A DNA stretch of 40,573 bases from an uncultured Bacteroidales bacterium (GCA_902799355.1 CADCAG010000023.1:1-40573), one strand, 5' to 3'. Counted from the stretch's first letter, positions 8,011 to 16,619 are shown. Program-made: numbers and translations. Notes: generated by a model from the letters alone, not told the origin.

Positions 8011-8018
8011 TACTTTTG
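8011..8018 (+). promoter_or_regulatory. -7 element of the beta-helix lipoprotein gene
   Basis: TACTTTTG matches TAnnTTTG and lies 34 nt before the ATG at 8053. The expected -33 position falls inside the terminator stem/loop and is only T-rich, so the -33 element is weak. Confidence 0.6.
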
Positions 8019-8052
8019 TGGTGCGAAAAATCACAAACTACAAAATGCAAAT

Positions 8053-9819
8053 ATGAAGAAGAGAAACATGCTTATGATGCTGGCAGCAGTAGTATTGCTG
8101 TCTAGCTGTTTGTCCACTGACGCTGATGACTGGTATAACAACTTAAACAACTGGGCCAACGGAGGTACTGGTGGCAGCGGAACAGTCACATCGGCCAGCG
8201 GTGAGCTGAGTGAATTTGAGGTAGCCATCGATAAGACCTCGGCAGAGCCGACAGAGGTTGCCACAGCCACCTACTTTGACGAGGCTGACGACATCAGCAC
8301 ACAACAGTTTGCCACACAGGTAGCCATCGACATGAGTAATCCCACGGAGAAGACAGAGAATGGTGTCACCATCACCGTCACAGACGGCAAGCACATCACT
8401 GCCGACCATGGCAAGACGAAAGGCATCTGCTATGTGGTGAGCGGCACGACGGCAGACGGCTCGCTGACTATCAGCGGCAGTGCAGACTACGAGATAAATC
8501 TCAACAATGCAAACATCACCAACAGCCTGTCGACAGCCCTCAACCTGGACGGCAAGGGTGCAGCGTATATCGTGCTGACAGGCACGAACAAGCTGACTGA
8601 CGGCACAGAAGAAGACCACAAGAGTGCGCTCTACGGCAAGGGAAAGATGCTGTTCAGCGGTAGTGGCTCGCTGGAGATACAAGGACAGTATAACAGCGGC
8701 ATCCAGTCGAAGAGCTATGTGCTGTTTGAGAAGGGTATCAACATCTATGTCAATGCAGCCAACCACGGCATCAAAGGCTCTGACGCTATCATCAACGGTG
8801 GCATCATCAACATAGAGACTGCCGGACTGGGTGCTAAAGGCCTCAACTGCGACGAGGATATCATCATCAATGGTGGACGTACCACGGTGGTAGCCACTGG
8901 TGACGGTGAGTGGGACGAAGAAGAACTGGAAACAAAGGCCGTATCGTGCATCAAGTGCGACAGCGTGCTGACCATCAATGGTGGTGAGGTATTTGTCAAG
9001 GCTACCGGCAGTGGTGGCAAAGGTCTGAAGGCCGACTGGGAATGCTATATCAATGGTGGTAAGGTACGCGCCATCACAACGGGTGGCCTGTACTATAACG
9101 ACGGTACCACAGAGAACCTGAACTACAAGGGCAATACCGACAACATTGACGATGCCTACACATCATCGCCGAAAGGTATTAAGATTGGTACGAAGAATGA
9201 GCATGGCGTGCTGACCATCACTGGTGGCGACATCATGGTACGCACCTCTGGTACCAATGGTGAGGGCATCGAGAGCAAGGGAACCCTTGACATTACTGGC
9301 GGTACGGTGATGGTGGCTTCCTACGATGACGCCATCAACGCCTCCAGCGACCTGACCATCAGTGGTGGTACGGTGGTGGCAGTAGGTACCAATAACGATG
9401 GTATCGACACCAATGGTAACCTATATATAAAAGGTGGAACCATCGTTGCCTACGGCGCTAATGGTGCCGAGGCAGGCATTGACGCAGAAGAGAGCCATGC
9501 GCTGTACATCACTGGCGGCAGCCTCTTTGCCATCGGTGGACGCCTCGACTGCAAGCTGGGTTCCACATCACAGGGACTCGTACAGGCCAGCGGTTCTATT
9601 GCTGCCAACAGCACCGTCAGCATCCGTGACGTCAACAAGGCATACGCCACATTCACCATGCCTCCCTACTCTACCAGCGGTACCATCCTGATTACAGCTG
9701 AAGGTATGACCAGCGGCAGCAACTATACACTCGTCGTAGACTCTTCTACCCTCAGCGTGACAGCTACCAACAGCCTGAGCAACTCGATGGGCGGTGGTCC
9801 TGGTGGTGGAAGATGGTGA
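8053..9819 (+). CDS. Secreted lipoprotein with Cthe_2159-type beta-helix carbohydrate-binding domain
   Basis: The 588-aa product starts with a lipoprotein signal, MKKRNMLMMLAAVVLLSSC, with Cys19 as the lipid site. An upstream in-frame ATG at 7903 lies inside tsaE and before the promoter, so 8053 is the better start. From about residue 90 on, the protein is a series of rungs each ending in I-x-G-G (INGG, ITGG, ISGG, IKGG; nine are visible), the pattern of right-handed beta-helices in the Cthe_2159 family, which bind acidic polysaccharides such as polygalacturonate. The tail GGGPGGGRW is also typical. A Ser/Gly-rich linker follows the lipid site (residues 26-50), with no clear surface-export acidic signal. 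The gene is followed after 58 nt by a LytS-type kinase and LytTR regulator and may form an operon with them. Ligand unknown. Confidence 0.85.
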   Translation: MKKRNMLMMLAAVVLLSSCLSTDADDWYNNLNNWANGGTGGSGTVTSASGELSEFEVAIDKTSAEPTEVATATYFDEADDISTQQFATQVAIDMSNPTEKTENGVTITVTDGKHITADHGKTKGICYVVSGTTADGSLTISGSADYEINLNNANITNSLSTALNLDGKGAAYIVLTGTNKLTDGTEEDHKSALYGKGKMLFSGSGSLEIQGQYNSGIQSKSYVLFEKGINIYVNAANHGIKGSDAIINGGIINIETAGLGAKGLNCDEDIIINGGRTTVVATGDGEWDEEELETKAVSCIKCDSVLTINGGEVFVKATGSGGKGLKADWECYINGGKVRAITTGGLYYNDGTTENLNYKGNTDNIDDAYTSSPKGIKIGTKNEHGVLTITGGDIMVRTSGTNGEGIESKGTLDITGGTVMVASYDDAINASSDLTISGGTVVAVGTNNDGIDTNGNLYIKGGTIVAYGANGAEAGIDAEESHALYITGGSLFAIGGRLDCKLGSTSQGLVQASGSIAANSTVSIRDVNKAYATFTMPPYSTSGTILITAEGMTSGSNYTLVVDSSTLSVTATNSLSNSMGGGPGGGRW

Positions 9820-9877
9820 TTTCATCGTTCTCAGTTCATCGTTGAGCAACACAATAAAACAGGATAAGCTGCGTTAT

Positions 9878-11002
9878 ATGTATTGGATGAAGATACAGTC
9901 ACGACAAGAGAACGTCATATACTTGGCACTCTGGGGTATGCTCTTTGCTACCCCAGTGCTAAGCATGTATATCCGCACAGTAAACAACAGTTTCTTGACA
10001 TTCAACTGGACGGAGATACTGCTGATATGGACACTCTTTGCCGTCTATCTGGTCATCTTCCTCATCCACAACTTCCTGTTGGCTCCCATGCTGATATATG
10101 GCAGAAAGCGTATGCTCTATACCATGCTAATGGCGGCCATCTTTACCTGTTTCATCACCTACCAGTGTACACACCGTCCCGTCCCCAGGAGGTTCGGTCC
10201 ACCACCTATGGAGATGAGGATGAGAATGGCCAATGGCCATCGTCCACCCAACGACCAAGGTCCGCATAATGAGTTCAAGAGACCTCCACAGGTGCCAGCA
10301 GTATTCATCGGCCAGCGCGACATCGTCGCTGTGGTCATCCTTGTCCTGATGTTCGGTATGAATATCGGCATCAAGCTTTTCTTCAAGAACCGCAACGACC
10401 AGAAGAAGTTGGAAGCACTGCAGAAGAAGAATCTGGAGCAGCAGCTGGAGTATCTGAAATACCAGATCAACCCGCACTTCTTTATGAACACGCTGAACAA
10501 CATCCATGCACTGGTGGACATAGACCCTGAGAAAGCCAAGGACACCATTCTGGAGTTGTCGAAGATGATGCGCTTCATCCTCTATGAGGGTGACAAGAGC
10601 GGTGTGCCCCTCACCCGTGAGTTTGACTTCATCCGCCACTATGTGGCACTGATGCAGCTACGCTATACCAATAAGGTAGAGATTGTCGTAGACCTGCCCG
10701 ACCAGGCACCCGACAAGACGGTGCCGCCGCTGATGCTCATCAGCTTCATCGAGAATGCCTTCAAGCACGGCATCAGCTACCAGCACGCATCATTTGTTCA
10801 TGTCAAGGTAACCGTCGATGGCGACAAGCTCAACTTCACCTGTAGCAACTCGAAAGCCGAGAAGCCTAACGAAGAAAAGGGCGGTGTGGGACTGAGCAAT
10901 GTCAAGCAACGACTACACCTGCTGTATGACAACAACTACTCGCTGAAGATACAAAATCAGCCCGACAGCTATAATGTTGAACTAACCATTCCACTGACAT
11001 GA
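9878..11002 (+). CDS. LytS/YehU-type sensor histidine kinase
   Basis: A 374-aa membrane kinase. Four membrane helices (start-based residues about 13-33, 45-72, 79-97 and 148-170) precede the His_kinase domain of the LytS class. The phospho-acceptor is His200 in YQINPHFFMNTLNN. The N box is ENAFKHG and the G box GVGLSNVKQRL. An earlier in-frame ATG (9794) lies inside the preceding gene; 9878 (MYWMKIQSRQ) or 9887 is more likely. Between helices 3 and 4 is an approximately 50-residue extracytoplasmic loop rich in Pro, Met, His and Arg (PPPMEMRMRM, NGHRPPNDQGPHNE), a plausible site for metal or surface sensing. It overlaps its cognate LytTR regulator gene by 4 nt. Confidence 0.93.
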   Translation: MYWMKIQSRQENVIYLALWGMLFATPVLSMYIRTVNNSFLTFNWTEILLIWTLFAVYLVIFLIHNFLLAPMLIYGRKRMLYTMLMAAIFTCFITYQCTHRPVPRRFGPPPMEMRMRMANGHRPPNDQGPHNEFKRPPQVPAVFIGQRDIVAVVILVLMFGMNIGIKLFFKNRNDQKKLEALQKKNLEQQLEYLKYQINPHFFMNTLNNIHALVDIDPEKAKDTILELSKMMRFILYEGDKSGVPLTREFDFIRHYVALMQLRYTNKVEIVVDLPDQAPDKTVPPLMLISFIENAFKHGISYQHASFVHVKVTVDGDKLNFTCSNSKAEKPNEEKGGVGLSNVKQRLHLLYDNNYSLKIQNQPDSYNVELTIPLT

Positions 11003-11742
11003 TACGATGCATGGCTATTGACGACGAACCGCTGGCACTCCAGCAGGTTGTCACCTATATTAATAAGGTACCCTTCCTCGAACTGGTAGCACAGTGTCAG
11101 AGTGCGTTGGAAGCCCGCCAGTTTCTGGAGCAGGACACGGTTGACGCCATCTTCTGCGACATCAACATGCCCGACTTGAACGGCATGGACTTTATCAAGT
11201 CGCTGACGACGCCACCGCTCGTCGTATTTACCACGGCCTATGCGGAGTATGCTGTAGAAGGTTTTAAGGTCAATGCTGTGGACTACCTTCTCAAGCCCTT
11301 TGGCTTGCAGGACTTCCAGCGGGCGGCAAACAGACTGAAAGAGAGACTCTCCCCCCAACCCCTCCCTGCAGGGAGGGGAGATAATGCTCCTGTGGTCAGC
11401 GGTGCGACAGAAGACGACACCATCTTCCTCAAGACAGAGTACCGCATCGTGAAGGTTGCCATTAGCAACATCCGCTATATAGAGGCCATGAGCGAATATC
11501 TGAAGGTACACGTCGAAGGAGAAGGCAAACCCATCATCACCCTGCTGTCAATGAAGAAGATAGAGGAGCGACTGCCCGACTATTTCATGCGCATCCACCG
11601 CTCGTATATCGTCAACCTTAAGATGATTCAGGAGGTCAACAAGAACCGTATCATCATGGACAAAGACACTTTCCTGCCCATTGGTGACATGTATAAGGAC
11701 ACCTTCCAGCGTTATCTCGACACGAAATTTCTTGGCAAATAA
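10999..11742 (+). CDS. LytTR-family response regulator
   Basis: A 247-aa regulator with a receiver domain (D8/D9, phospho-acceptor D54 in CDINMPDLNG, T78/T79, K99 in LLKP) and a C-terminal LytTR DNA-binding domain (about 142-245; hallmark FMRIHRSYIVN). It should be phosphorylated by the kinase whose gene overlaps it by ATGA, and it binds DNA as a dimer through the LytTR beta fold. Residues 117-128 (LSPQPLPAGRGD) in the interdomain linker are encoded by a perfect 20-bp palindrome with flanks, likely an inserted repeat. No LytTR target is obvious, though the preceding lipoprotein gene is a natural candidate. The next gene has its own promoter immediately after the stop. Confidence 0.95.
   Translation: MIRCMAIDDEPLALQQVVTYINKVPFLELVAQCQSALEARQFLEQDTVDAIFCDINMPDLNGMDFIKSLTTPPLVVFTTAYAEYAVEGFKVNAVDYLLKPFGLQDFQRAANRLKERLSPQPLPAGRGDNAPVVSGATEDDTIFLKTEYRIVKVAISNIRYIEAMSEYLKVHVEGEGKPIITLLSMKKIEERLPDYFMRIHRSYIVNLKMIQEVNKNRIIMDKDTFLPIGDMYKDTFQRYLDTKFLGK
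11343..11380 (+). repeat. In-frame palindromic insert in the LytTR gene
   Basis: CCCCTCCC (11359-11366), TGCA and GGGAGGGG (11371-11378) form a perfect 20-bp palindrome. The flank begins GAGACTCTCCCCCC, like the GAGACCCTCTCCC start of the porX insert. It encodes LSPQPLPAGRG in the interdomain linker. Confidence 0.75.
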
Positions 11743-11743
11743 T

Positions 11744-11774
11744 TTTGCTTTTCGGGCATTTTGCTGTACCTTTG
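11744..11774 (+). promoter_or_regulatory. Promoter of the outer-membrane barrel gene
   Basis: TTTG (11744-11747), 19-bp spacer, TACCTTTG (11767-11774), 33 nt before the ATG at 11808. It begins 2 nt after the LytTR stop. Confidence 0.8.
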
Positions 11775-11807
11775 TGCCCAGAAAATAACAATTATCAAAC
11801 AAGACAC

Positions 11808-12461
11808 ATGAAAAAACTATTTATTCTGATACTTACAGCAGCGATGGCAGTACCATCGTTCGCACAGTTTGGCAAAAGCCACAGTCGTTTCAACCATGAC
11901 AACGTTGAAAGCTATTACGGTGTTCGCCTAGGACTCAGCATTTCATCAATGTCAAGCGACATGGCAGATTTTGATACTGACAGCCGCACAGGTTGGACTT
12001 TTGGTGGTGTCTATGGATTGCAACTGGCCAACTCCTTACCAGTGTGGCTGGAGACTGGACTGTACTATACTGAGAAAGGCGGTGAGCATAAAGTTTATGA
12101 TACTACGATAGAGAAAGTAACCTACCGCATGTCATATTTGGAGGTGCCCGTAGTTGTCAAATATGGTTTTGATATCATTGACGACCTCTACATCGATCCC
12201 TTCCTCGGTGGTTATTTTGCACTGGGTATTGGCGGCAAGACAAAGACCTACGCTCGCAACGTCGACGAGCGTGCCTCTGAAAGCACCTTTGGCAACTACT
12301 GCAACCGCTTTGATGCTGGTCTGCGCATTGGCTGTGGCGTAGAATATCAGATGCTGTATGCTGAAATCGGCATCAACTTTGGTATTACCAATATTGGCAA
12401 GAGCGACTTTGACGCTGTACGCAACCGCAACCTCTTCCTCAATGTGGGTGTGAACTTCTAA
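11808..12461 (+). CDS. Outer-membrane beta-barrel protein (PorT/OMP_b-brl_2 type)
   Basis: A 217-aa protein with a signal peptide (MKKLFILILTAAMAVPSFAQ, cleavage after Gln20 or Ala19). Alternating amphipathic strands follow: YYGVRLGLSISSM, GWTFGGVYGLQLA, LPVWLETGLYYTEKGG, YRMSYLEVPVVVKYGF, FDAGLRIGCGVEYQM, YAEIGINFGITNI, and a terminal strand NLFLNVGVNF ending in Phe. This is the small 8-10 strand barrel family common in Bacteroidetes (PF13568-like). The motif YLEVPVVVKYGF is characteristic. An earlier in-frame start at 11745 precedes the promoter -7 element and is rejected. Function is unknown; such proteins include PorT but nothing here is PorT-specific. It stands alone between its promoter and a terminator at 12482. 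Confidence 0.88.
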   Translation: MKKLFILILTAAMAVPSFAQFGKSHSRFNHDNVESYYGVRLGLSISSMSSDMADFDTDSRTGWTFGGVYGLQLANSLPVWLETGLYYTEKGGEHKVYDTTIEKVTYRMSYLEVPVVVKYGFDIIDDLYIDPFLGGYFALGIGGKTKTYARNVDERASESTFGNYCNRFDAGLRIGCGVEYQMLYAEIGINFGITNIGKSDFDAVRNRNLFLNVGVNF

Positions 12462-12481
12462 ATCAAAGGGAAAGAAAAAGG

Positions 12482-12517
12482 AAACCGGCTGAGAGCATCA
12501 CTGCTGTCAGCCGGTTT
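12482..12517. terminator. Terminator between convergent genes
   Basis: AAACCGGCTGA (12482-12492) and TCAGCCGGTTT (12507-12517) are perfect 11-bp arms around a 14-nt loop, between the barrel gene (+) and the M6 protease gene (-). It can serve both directions: A-rich on the left gives U-rich on the minus transcript. Confidence 0.8.
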
Positions 12518-12541
12518 ATGTTTCATAGTATTCGTATTTAT

Positions 12542-14710
12542 TTACTTAACAATTTTCTTGCCGTTGATGATATACAAGCCACGCGGCAGTTGGTTAGGGT
12601 CAGTACCTACGTAGCGACCATCAATCGTATAGATACGAGTAGCGGTAGCCTTTCGGTTGTTTACTGTCTGAATGCCAGTAGAGCTAGGCTTTGCAACGAG
12701 AACCTCGTCGAGGAAGAAGCGGCCCTTGGGAGTCTGGTTGTTAGTTACCACCTCAAAGGTAACCTTCACACTGCCAGTACCAGTGACAGTAACAGTATAA
12801 TCCGTGAATTCTCCTCTCACCATCTCAACACTTGCAGGCTCGATAGTACCTCCTTCAGCAGAAAGGTTCAGTGTCGTAACGTCAGAATTTGACTTCCATG
12901 CACCAGCCTTGAAGGTCATCGTAGTAGTACCATTGAGGGCAAAAGCTGGTGTTGTGGCAGAGCCTGCGACAGTGCTAGTACCAAACTTAGCACACTGGTT
13001 AGCACCAAATGATTTCTCAGCAACCCAGCCTTCATTATCGGGGTTGAAATCACTGTTAGCAACCGAATTACTCCATTTTCCGTCATTACCACCAGTACCG
13101 TTGCACTGATCAAACGACTCATACAACAGATAGTCACCAGTAGGAATTACAGGATCATCACCACCACCTACGTTGGCAACAAAGTTGAATTCAACAGTCT
13201 TGTCGCTATTGCTCTTGATTTCCTCTACAGAGGCGTTCATCCAATAGGTGCCATTGCTCGTCTTGGTAAAGAACCTTGCAGCATTCTCAGCTTGCTTATC
13301 ATTTTTCTTAATCTTGAAGTTCTTGTTGAAAGCGTTGACATTATTATAAGGGAAAGGCTCAGCATCGTCGTAATACTTCTCACCTTGCCACAATTGATAA
13401 GAATATTCGCCATCTGCAGGTACCACGGTAAAACGCTGGTGGTTGGGGTCGTCGTTAGGACCATTTTGCTCCCATACGCTCACATCATAGTCACAGTGAA
13501 TAATCAGCAAACCAGCACCGGGGCCTGAAGCATCCCAACCTTCTTTCTGGCGGTTCTCCAGCAGGTAGAACTCATTAGCGTTCTTATCATTATAAATAAT
13601 GTAGAACTCACCACCATTCTGCAGTGACTTCATATTGCGAATCTCTACATCCTCATCCTTCAGCTCGATGGGTTCCTCCCAACCGGCAAACCAGCGCTCG
13701 TAGCTGGTATAGCCTGCGGGCATATAACCATCGCCATTGTAGGAGCCTGCATCCATCAAGTCCCAGGCACCCATACCCTGACCACCACTGTAGTCGACAT
13801 CGTAGAAGTCGGGATAGCCCAAGCAGTGGCTATACTCATGGCACATGGTACCAATACCGTTTATATTTCCATACAGTCCTTCCAACTCCGGACCGCAGGC
13901 ATAGCTGTTAACATAGAGGTTAGTACCTACCGCCACAGGACCAGTACCGTCACCATAACGAGCGGCAGTATATAAGTCGTAGGCATGAGGCCAAATAGTT
14001 GTGGAAGCGCCACCGTCGGCCTCGCCCATACCTGCAAAGACGAAATAGACCTGATCTACATAGCCGTCATCATCCCAGTCATAAGGTGTCCAGTCTGCAA
14101 CCTGTTCCTTAGCTAACGTAACAGCTTCACAGACCATCTCGCCAACATACATATCATTGCCCGCACTGTCGTTTTTACCATAATAGCTAACATTCTTGCT
14201 AACACTGACAGGACCAACAACATCGAAGTCAAGCTCGAACTTTCCACGACTCTGAGCCTTGAAATAGTCTGCCATGGAGCCCTTGAAGTTTCCCTCAGAG
14301 AATCCTTCCTCATTGGCTATACGATTGAAGAGCGCATTGTCATGACCAGTCTGAAACGACTTATCCTCGAAGTTCACCAAAATCATAATGGCCTTCTTCT
14401 GTCCTAAAATAGTAGTAGGATGGCCGAACTCACGTTTCTGTACGCGCTTGGCATTGACCTTAGCACGACGTGCCTTGGCTTTCTGAATAATTTGCTGGGC
14501 ATCAACAGCTACATAGGCATCGCCCTGCTCCATGTAAGTCTTTCCGTTCTCAGCTTTCCAAAAATGTCCGTGCTCGTCACCAACAAGTGTAGCACGCACC
14601 TCTGTCCCATCCTGCAGTGTCAGCGTCTTCCACTGTCCACGCTTGGCGGGTACGGCCATCATCGTCACGGTGACAACCGTTAACAAGAGTGTAATGAAAT
14701 ACTTCTTCAT
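12542..14710 (-). CDS. Secreted M6-family metalloprotease with T9SS-type C-terminal tail
   Basis: A 722-aa exported protease of the immune inhibitor A class. It has a signal peptide (residues 1-21), a short propeptide-like region to about 100, and the M6 catalytic domain (about 105-400) with zinc motif HEYSH at 291-295, a downstream GYPDFYD, and Met-turn AWDLMDAGSYN near 316-325. Asp-rich DWDDDGYVD (211-219) is a likely calcium site. Residues about 545-690 form a beta-sandwich accessory domain (starting YLLYESFDQCNG). The end, RIYTIDGRYV...PRGLYIINGKKIVK, is the short Prevotella-style T9SS sorting tail, so the protease is probably secreted or surface-attached. It is monocistronic with its own promoter at 14804-14835. 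Confidence 0.93.
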   Translation of the reverse strand: MKKYFITLLLTVVTVTMMAVPAKRGQWKTLTLQDGTEVRATLVGDEHGHFWKAENGKTYMEQGDAYVAVDAQQIIQKAKARRAKVNAKRVQKREFGHPTTILGQKKAIMILVNFEDKSFQTGHDNALFNRIANEEGFSEGNFKGSMADYFKAQSRGKFELDFDVVGPVSVSKNVSYYGKNDSAGNDMYVGEMVCEAVTLAKEQVADWTPYDWDDDGYVDQVYFVFAGMGEADGGASTTIWPHAYDLYTAARYGDGTGPVAVGTNLYVNSYACGPELEGLYGNINGIGTMCHEYSHCLGYPDFYDVDYSGGQGMGAWDLMDAGSYNGDGYMPAGYTSYERWFAGWEEPIELKDEDVEIRNMKSLQNGGEFYIIYNDKNANEFYLLENRQKEGWDASGPGAGLLIIHCDYDVSVWEQNGPNDDPNHQRFTVVPADGEYSYQLWQGEKYYDDAEPFPYNNVNAFNKNFKIKKNDKQAENAARFFTKTSNGTYWMNASVEEIKSNSDKTVEFNFVANVGGGDDPVIPTGDYLLYESFDQCNGTGGNDGKWSNSVANSDFNPDNEGWVAEKSFGANQCAKFGTSTVAGSATTPAFALNGTTTMTFKAGAWKSNSDVTTLNLSAEGGTIEPASVEMVRGEFTDYTVTVTGTGSVKVTFEVVTNNQTPKGRFFLDEVLVAKPSSTGIQTVNNRKATATRIYTIDGRYVGTDPNQLPRGLYIINGKKIVK

Positions 14711-14795
14711 GTTTGTTTTTTATAATAATTTATGATACAATATTCACTCCATATGCAATTCGGCCCTACTTAATTGATAAAAATCAAGAGACCAA

Positions 14796-14847
14796 AAGGG
14801 CTGCAAAGGTAGAAAATCTTTCAATTTTCACCAAATTTGCAGCCCTT
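14796..14847 (-). terminator. 12-bp inverted repeat after the nuclease gene, overlapping the next promoter
   Basis: On the minus strand AAGGGCTGCAAA (14847-14836) and TTTGCAGCCCTT (14807-14796) are perfect arms with a 28-nt loop, starting 18 nt after the nuclease stop and followed by TTGG and later TTTTT. It may end the nuclease transcript. The promoter of the M6 gene lies in its loop and second arm. Confidence 0.6.
14804..14835 (-). promoter_or_regulatory. Promoter of the M6 protease gene
   Basis: Minus-strand TTTG (14835-14832), 20-bp spacer, TACCTTTG (14811-14804). The leader to the ATG at 14710 is about 90 nt and carries no obvious structure. Confidence 0.8.
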
Positions 14848-14864
14848 AATTATAAATAATTAAC

Positions 14865-16502
14865 TTATTCTCCAATTACGACCTTACGGCCATCTACGAT
14901 ATAGATGCCACGTGTAGGATTAGCCACGCGCTGACCACGCAGATTGTAGATAACACGCTTGCCAGAGAGTGAGGTGGTTTGTAAGGTCTCAATATTTGTA
15001 CCACCAGCAACACTCACCTTGACACCTGAGATACGAGCATGCTTGCTGGAACCTCCAAACATGACGGTAACCTGCTGGGCGTTGCCCGTCCACTTACCAT
15101 CGTCAAAGGTTGTGCTTCCTACCTTCAGTGTTTTATTGGGAGTACCGTCAACAAAGACAAACTCCAGACCAGTAATGGTTCCCTGCTGAACGCTGAAGCG
15201 CAACTCATTGTTAGGATAGAGACGAATATGTGAACTGTTGGCATAACGATTATTACCACCAGCCAAAGAATATACTATTGTAACACCATTCTCCGTACCT
15301 TCCAAATCCTGATCGTCTGATGAAGAGATAGAACCTGTATAACTCGTACCAAAGAAATCGGCATTCAACATTATCTCACCATCAATAGCAGGCTCGGGGT
15401 CGTCACCCGACTGCTCGGTTGTTATCAGATAGAAAGCTGCTGCCTGATAGCTACTCTGACCATCCTTGATAGCCACAGCCTTGATGGTTGATGTACTAGT
15501 TAGCTTGAAGGGAGCGGTATATACCGGACTGTTGGCAGAAGCGTCAGCACCATCGGTGGTATAATGGATGGTCGCACCTTCTGTTGCGCAACTGATGGTG
15601 ACTGTTACATTATTATAATAGGTACCTGCATCAGGAGAGAAGGTCGGCATGGCAACGGTGGGAACATCAATAACTGTTCCACCCTCATACTGATCATAAG
15701 AGAAGGTATTGCCTTTCTTTGTACCCCAGATATATTCTTCCAGGCCAGGATAGTCAACAAAAGGATTGCGGTTTTTCTGCACTTCCTGCACAGCATTGTT
15801 ACGGGCAATCTCACGTGCATCGACAGGATCCTGACGCGACCATTCCAACATCTGGTTCAGTTCCCATGCAACAATACCGTCAGAGGTAAAGATGCCACCA
15901 CTCCAGCCACCACACTGGTCTTTATAACGTGTAGCCATATAGAAATAGATGCGCGCCATGTCACCCTTAATCTCATCAGCCACCTCGAAGACAGTACCTG
16001 AGTATCCAGCGGTCTTTGAACTACCCAAGCGGCAATAGTTCTGATTGGAACTGTAGGTTACATTGTTCACCTCACCAAAGGGGAAGCTGGAACGGCGGTT
16101 ATTCACATAACCATCAGTAGGCACCACATGCACAATGTCAGACTTCATAGGAGCACGCTTACTAAACCAGCTCTGCGGAACAGAGTGTTCACGGTTGTAG
16201 CTGTCGCCCTCTTTCTTATAGCCACCGGTATCTTGACCATGACGATAGTTCGTGGTACATGAATACCAATCGCGGACATAACCGTCAGGACGGGTGTCTG
16301 TCAGTTCATAGGCGCTAATCAAACCATCGTAGCTGACCACCGAATGATTTGCAGTAATAATACTTGCCAAAGCTGTTCGTAAGTTTTCACCGCTCTTACC
16401 ATTGGCATTCTTATAGTAGGTGCCGGTATTGTTCGGTCCCTGTGCCCACACTTGACCAACAACAGCGATAAAAAGTGATAATAGAAGTAATCTTGTTTTC
16501 AT
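14865..16502 (-). CDS. Secreted endonuclease I-family nuclease with T9SS-type tail
   Basis: A 545-aa exported nuclease. The ATG at 16502 (MKTRLLLLSLFIAVVGQVWA, signal peptide to Ala20) is preferred over an upstream TTG at 16508. The endonuclease I domain (about 25-265) shows YNREHSVPQSWF with His106, HVVPTDGYVNNRRSS, the helix GDMARIYFYMATRY and the closing NPFVDYPGLEEYIWG, all family marks of this beta-beta-alpha-metal nuclease fold, which degrades DNA and RNA. A chitobiase/hexosaminidase C-terminal-like repeat (PTFSPDAGTYYNNVTVTI...YTTDGADAS, about 285-360) and a second beta-sandwich domain (about 375-500) follow. The end VIYNLRGQRVANPTRGIYIV matches the T9SS tail. Likely role: scavenging extracellular nucleic acid. 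Own promoter at 16542-16573. Confidence 0.93.
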   Translation of the reverse strand: MKTRLLLLSLFIAVVGQVWAQGPNNTGTYYKNANGKSGENLRTALASIITANHSVVSYDGLISAYELTDTRPDGYVRDWYSCTTNYRHGQDTGGYKKEGDSYNREHSVPQSWFSKRAPMKSDIVHVVPTDGYVNNRRSSFPFGEVNNVTYSSNQNYCRLGSSKTAGYSGTVFEVADEIKGDMARIYFYMATRYKDQCGGWSGGIFTSDGIVAWELNQMLEWSRQDPVDAREIARNNAVQEVQKNRNPFVDYPGLEEYIWGTKKGNTFSYDQYEGGTVIDVPTVAMPTFSPDAGTYYNNVTVTISCATEGATIHYTTDGADASANSPVYTAPFKLTSTSTIKAVAIKDGQSSYQAAAFYLITTEQSGDDPEPAIDGEIMLNADFFGTSYTGSISSSDDQDLEGTENGVTIVYSLAGGNNRYANSSHIRLYPNNELRFSVQQGTITGLEFVFVDGTPNKTLKVGSTTFDDGKWTGNAQQVTVMFGGSSKHARISGVKVSVAGGTNIETLQTTSLSGKRVIYNLRGQRVANPTRGIYIVDGRKVVIGE

Positions 16503-16541
16503 GAGCAATATCGATTTAAGTTTGTAACTGCGTTAACAGGG

Positions 16542-16573
16542 CAAAGTTAGGGAATATTTTCGTAACAAACAAA
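16542..16573 (-). promoter_or_regulatory. Promoter of the endonuclease gene
   Basis: Minus-strand TTTG (16573-16570), 20-bp spacer, TAACTTTG (16549-16542); start codon 39 nt downstream. Its -33 lies only 14 bp from the -33 of the divergent phosphatase promoter. Confidence 0.75.
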
Positions 16574-16587
16574 TAAACAGTGATTTT

Positions 16588-16619
16588 TTTGTCCATCTAC
16601 TCGTTTTTTTATACTTTTG
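16588..16619 (+). promoter_or_regulatory. Promoter of the phosphatase gene, very close to its start codon
   Basis: TTTG (16588-16591), 20-bp spacer, TACTTTTG (16612-16619). Only 8 nt separate it from the ATG at 16628, so the mRNA should be leaderless or nearly so. Confidence 0.75.

Noticed and set aside
7903-8052. N-terminal extension of the beta-helix lipoprotein
   Set aside because: It overlaps tsaE, a terminator and a promoter; the lipoprotein signal starts at 8053.
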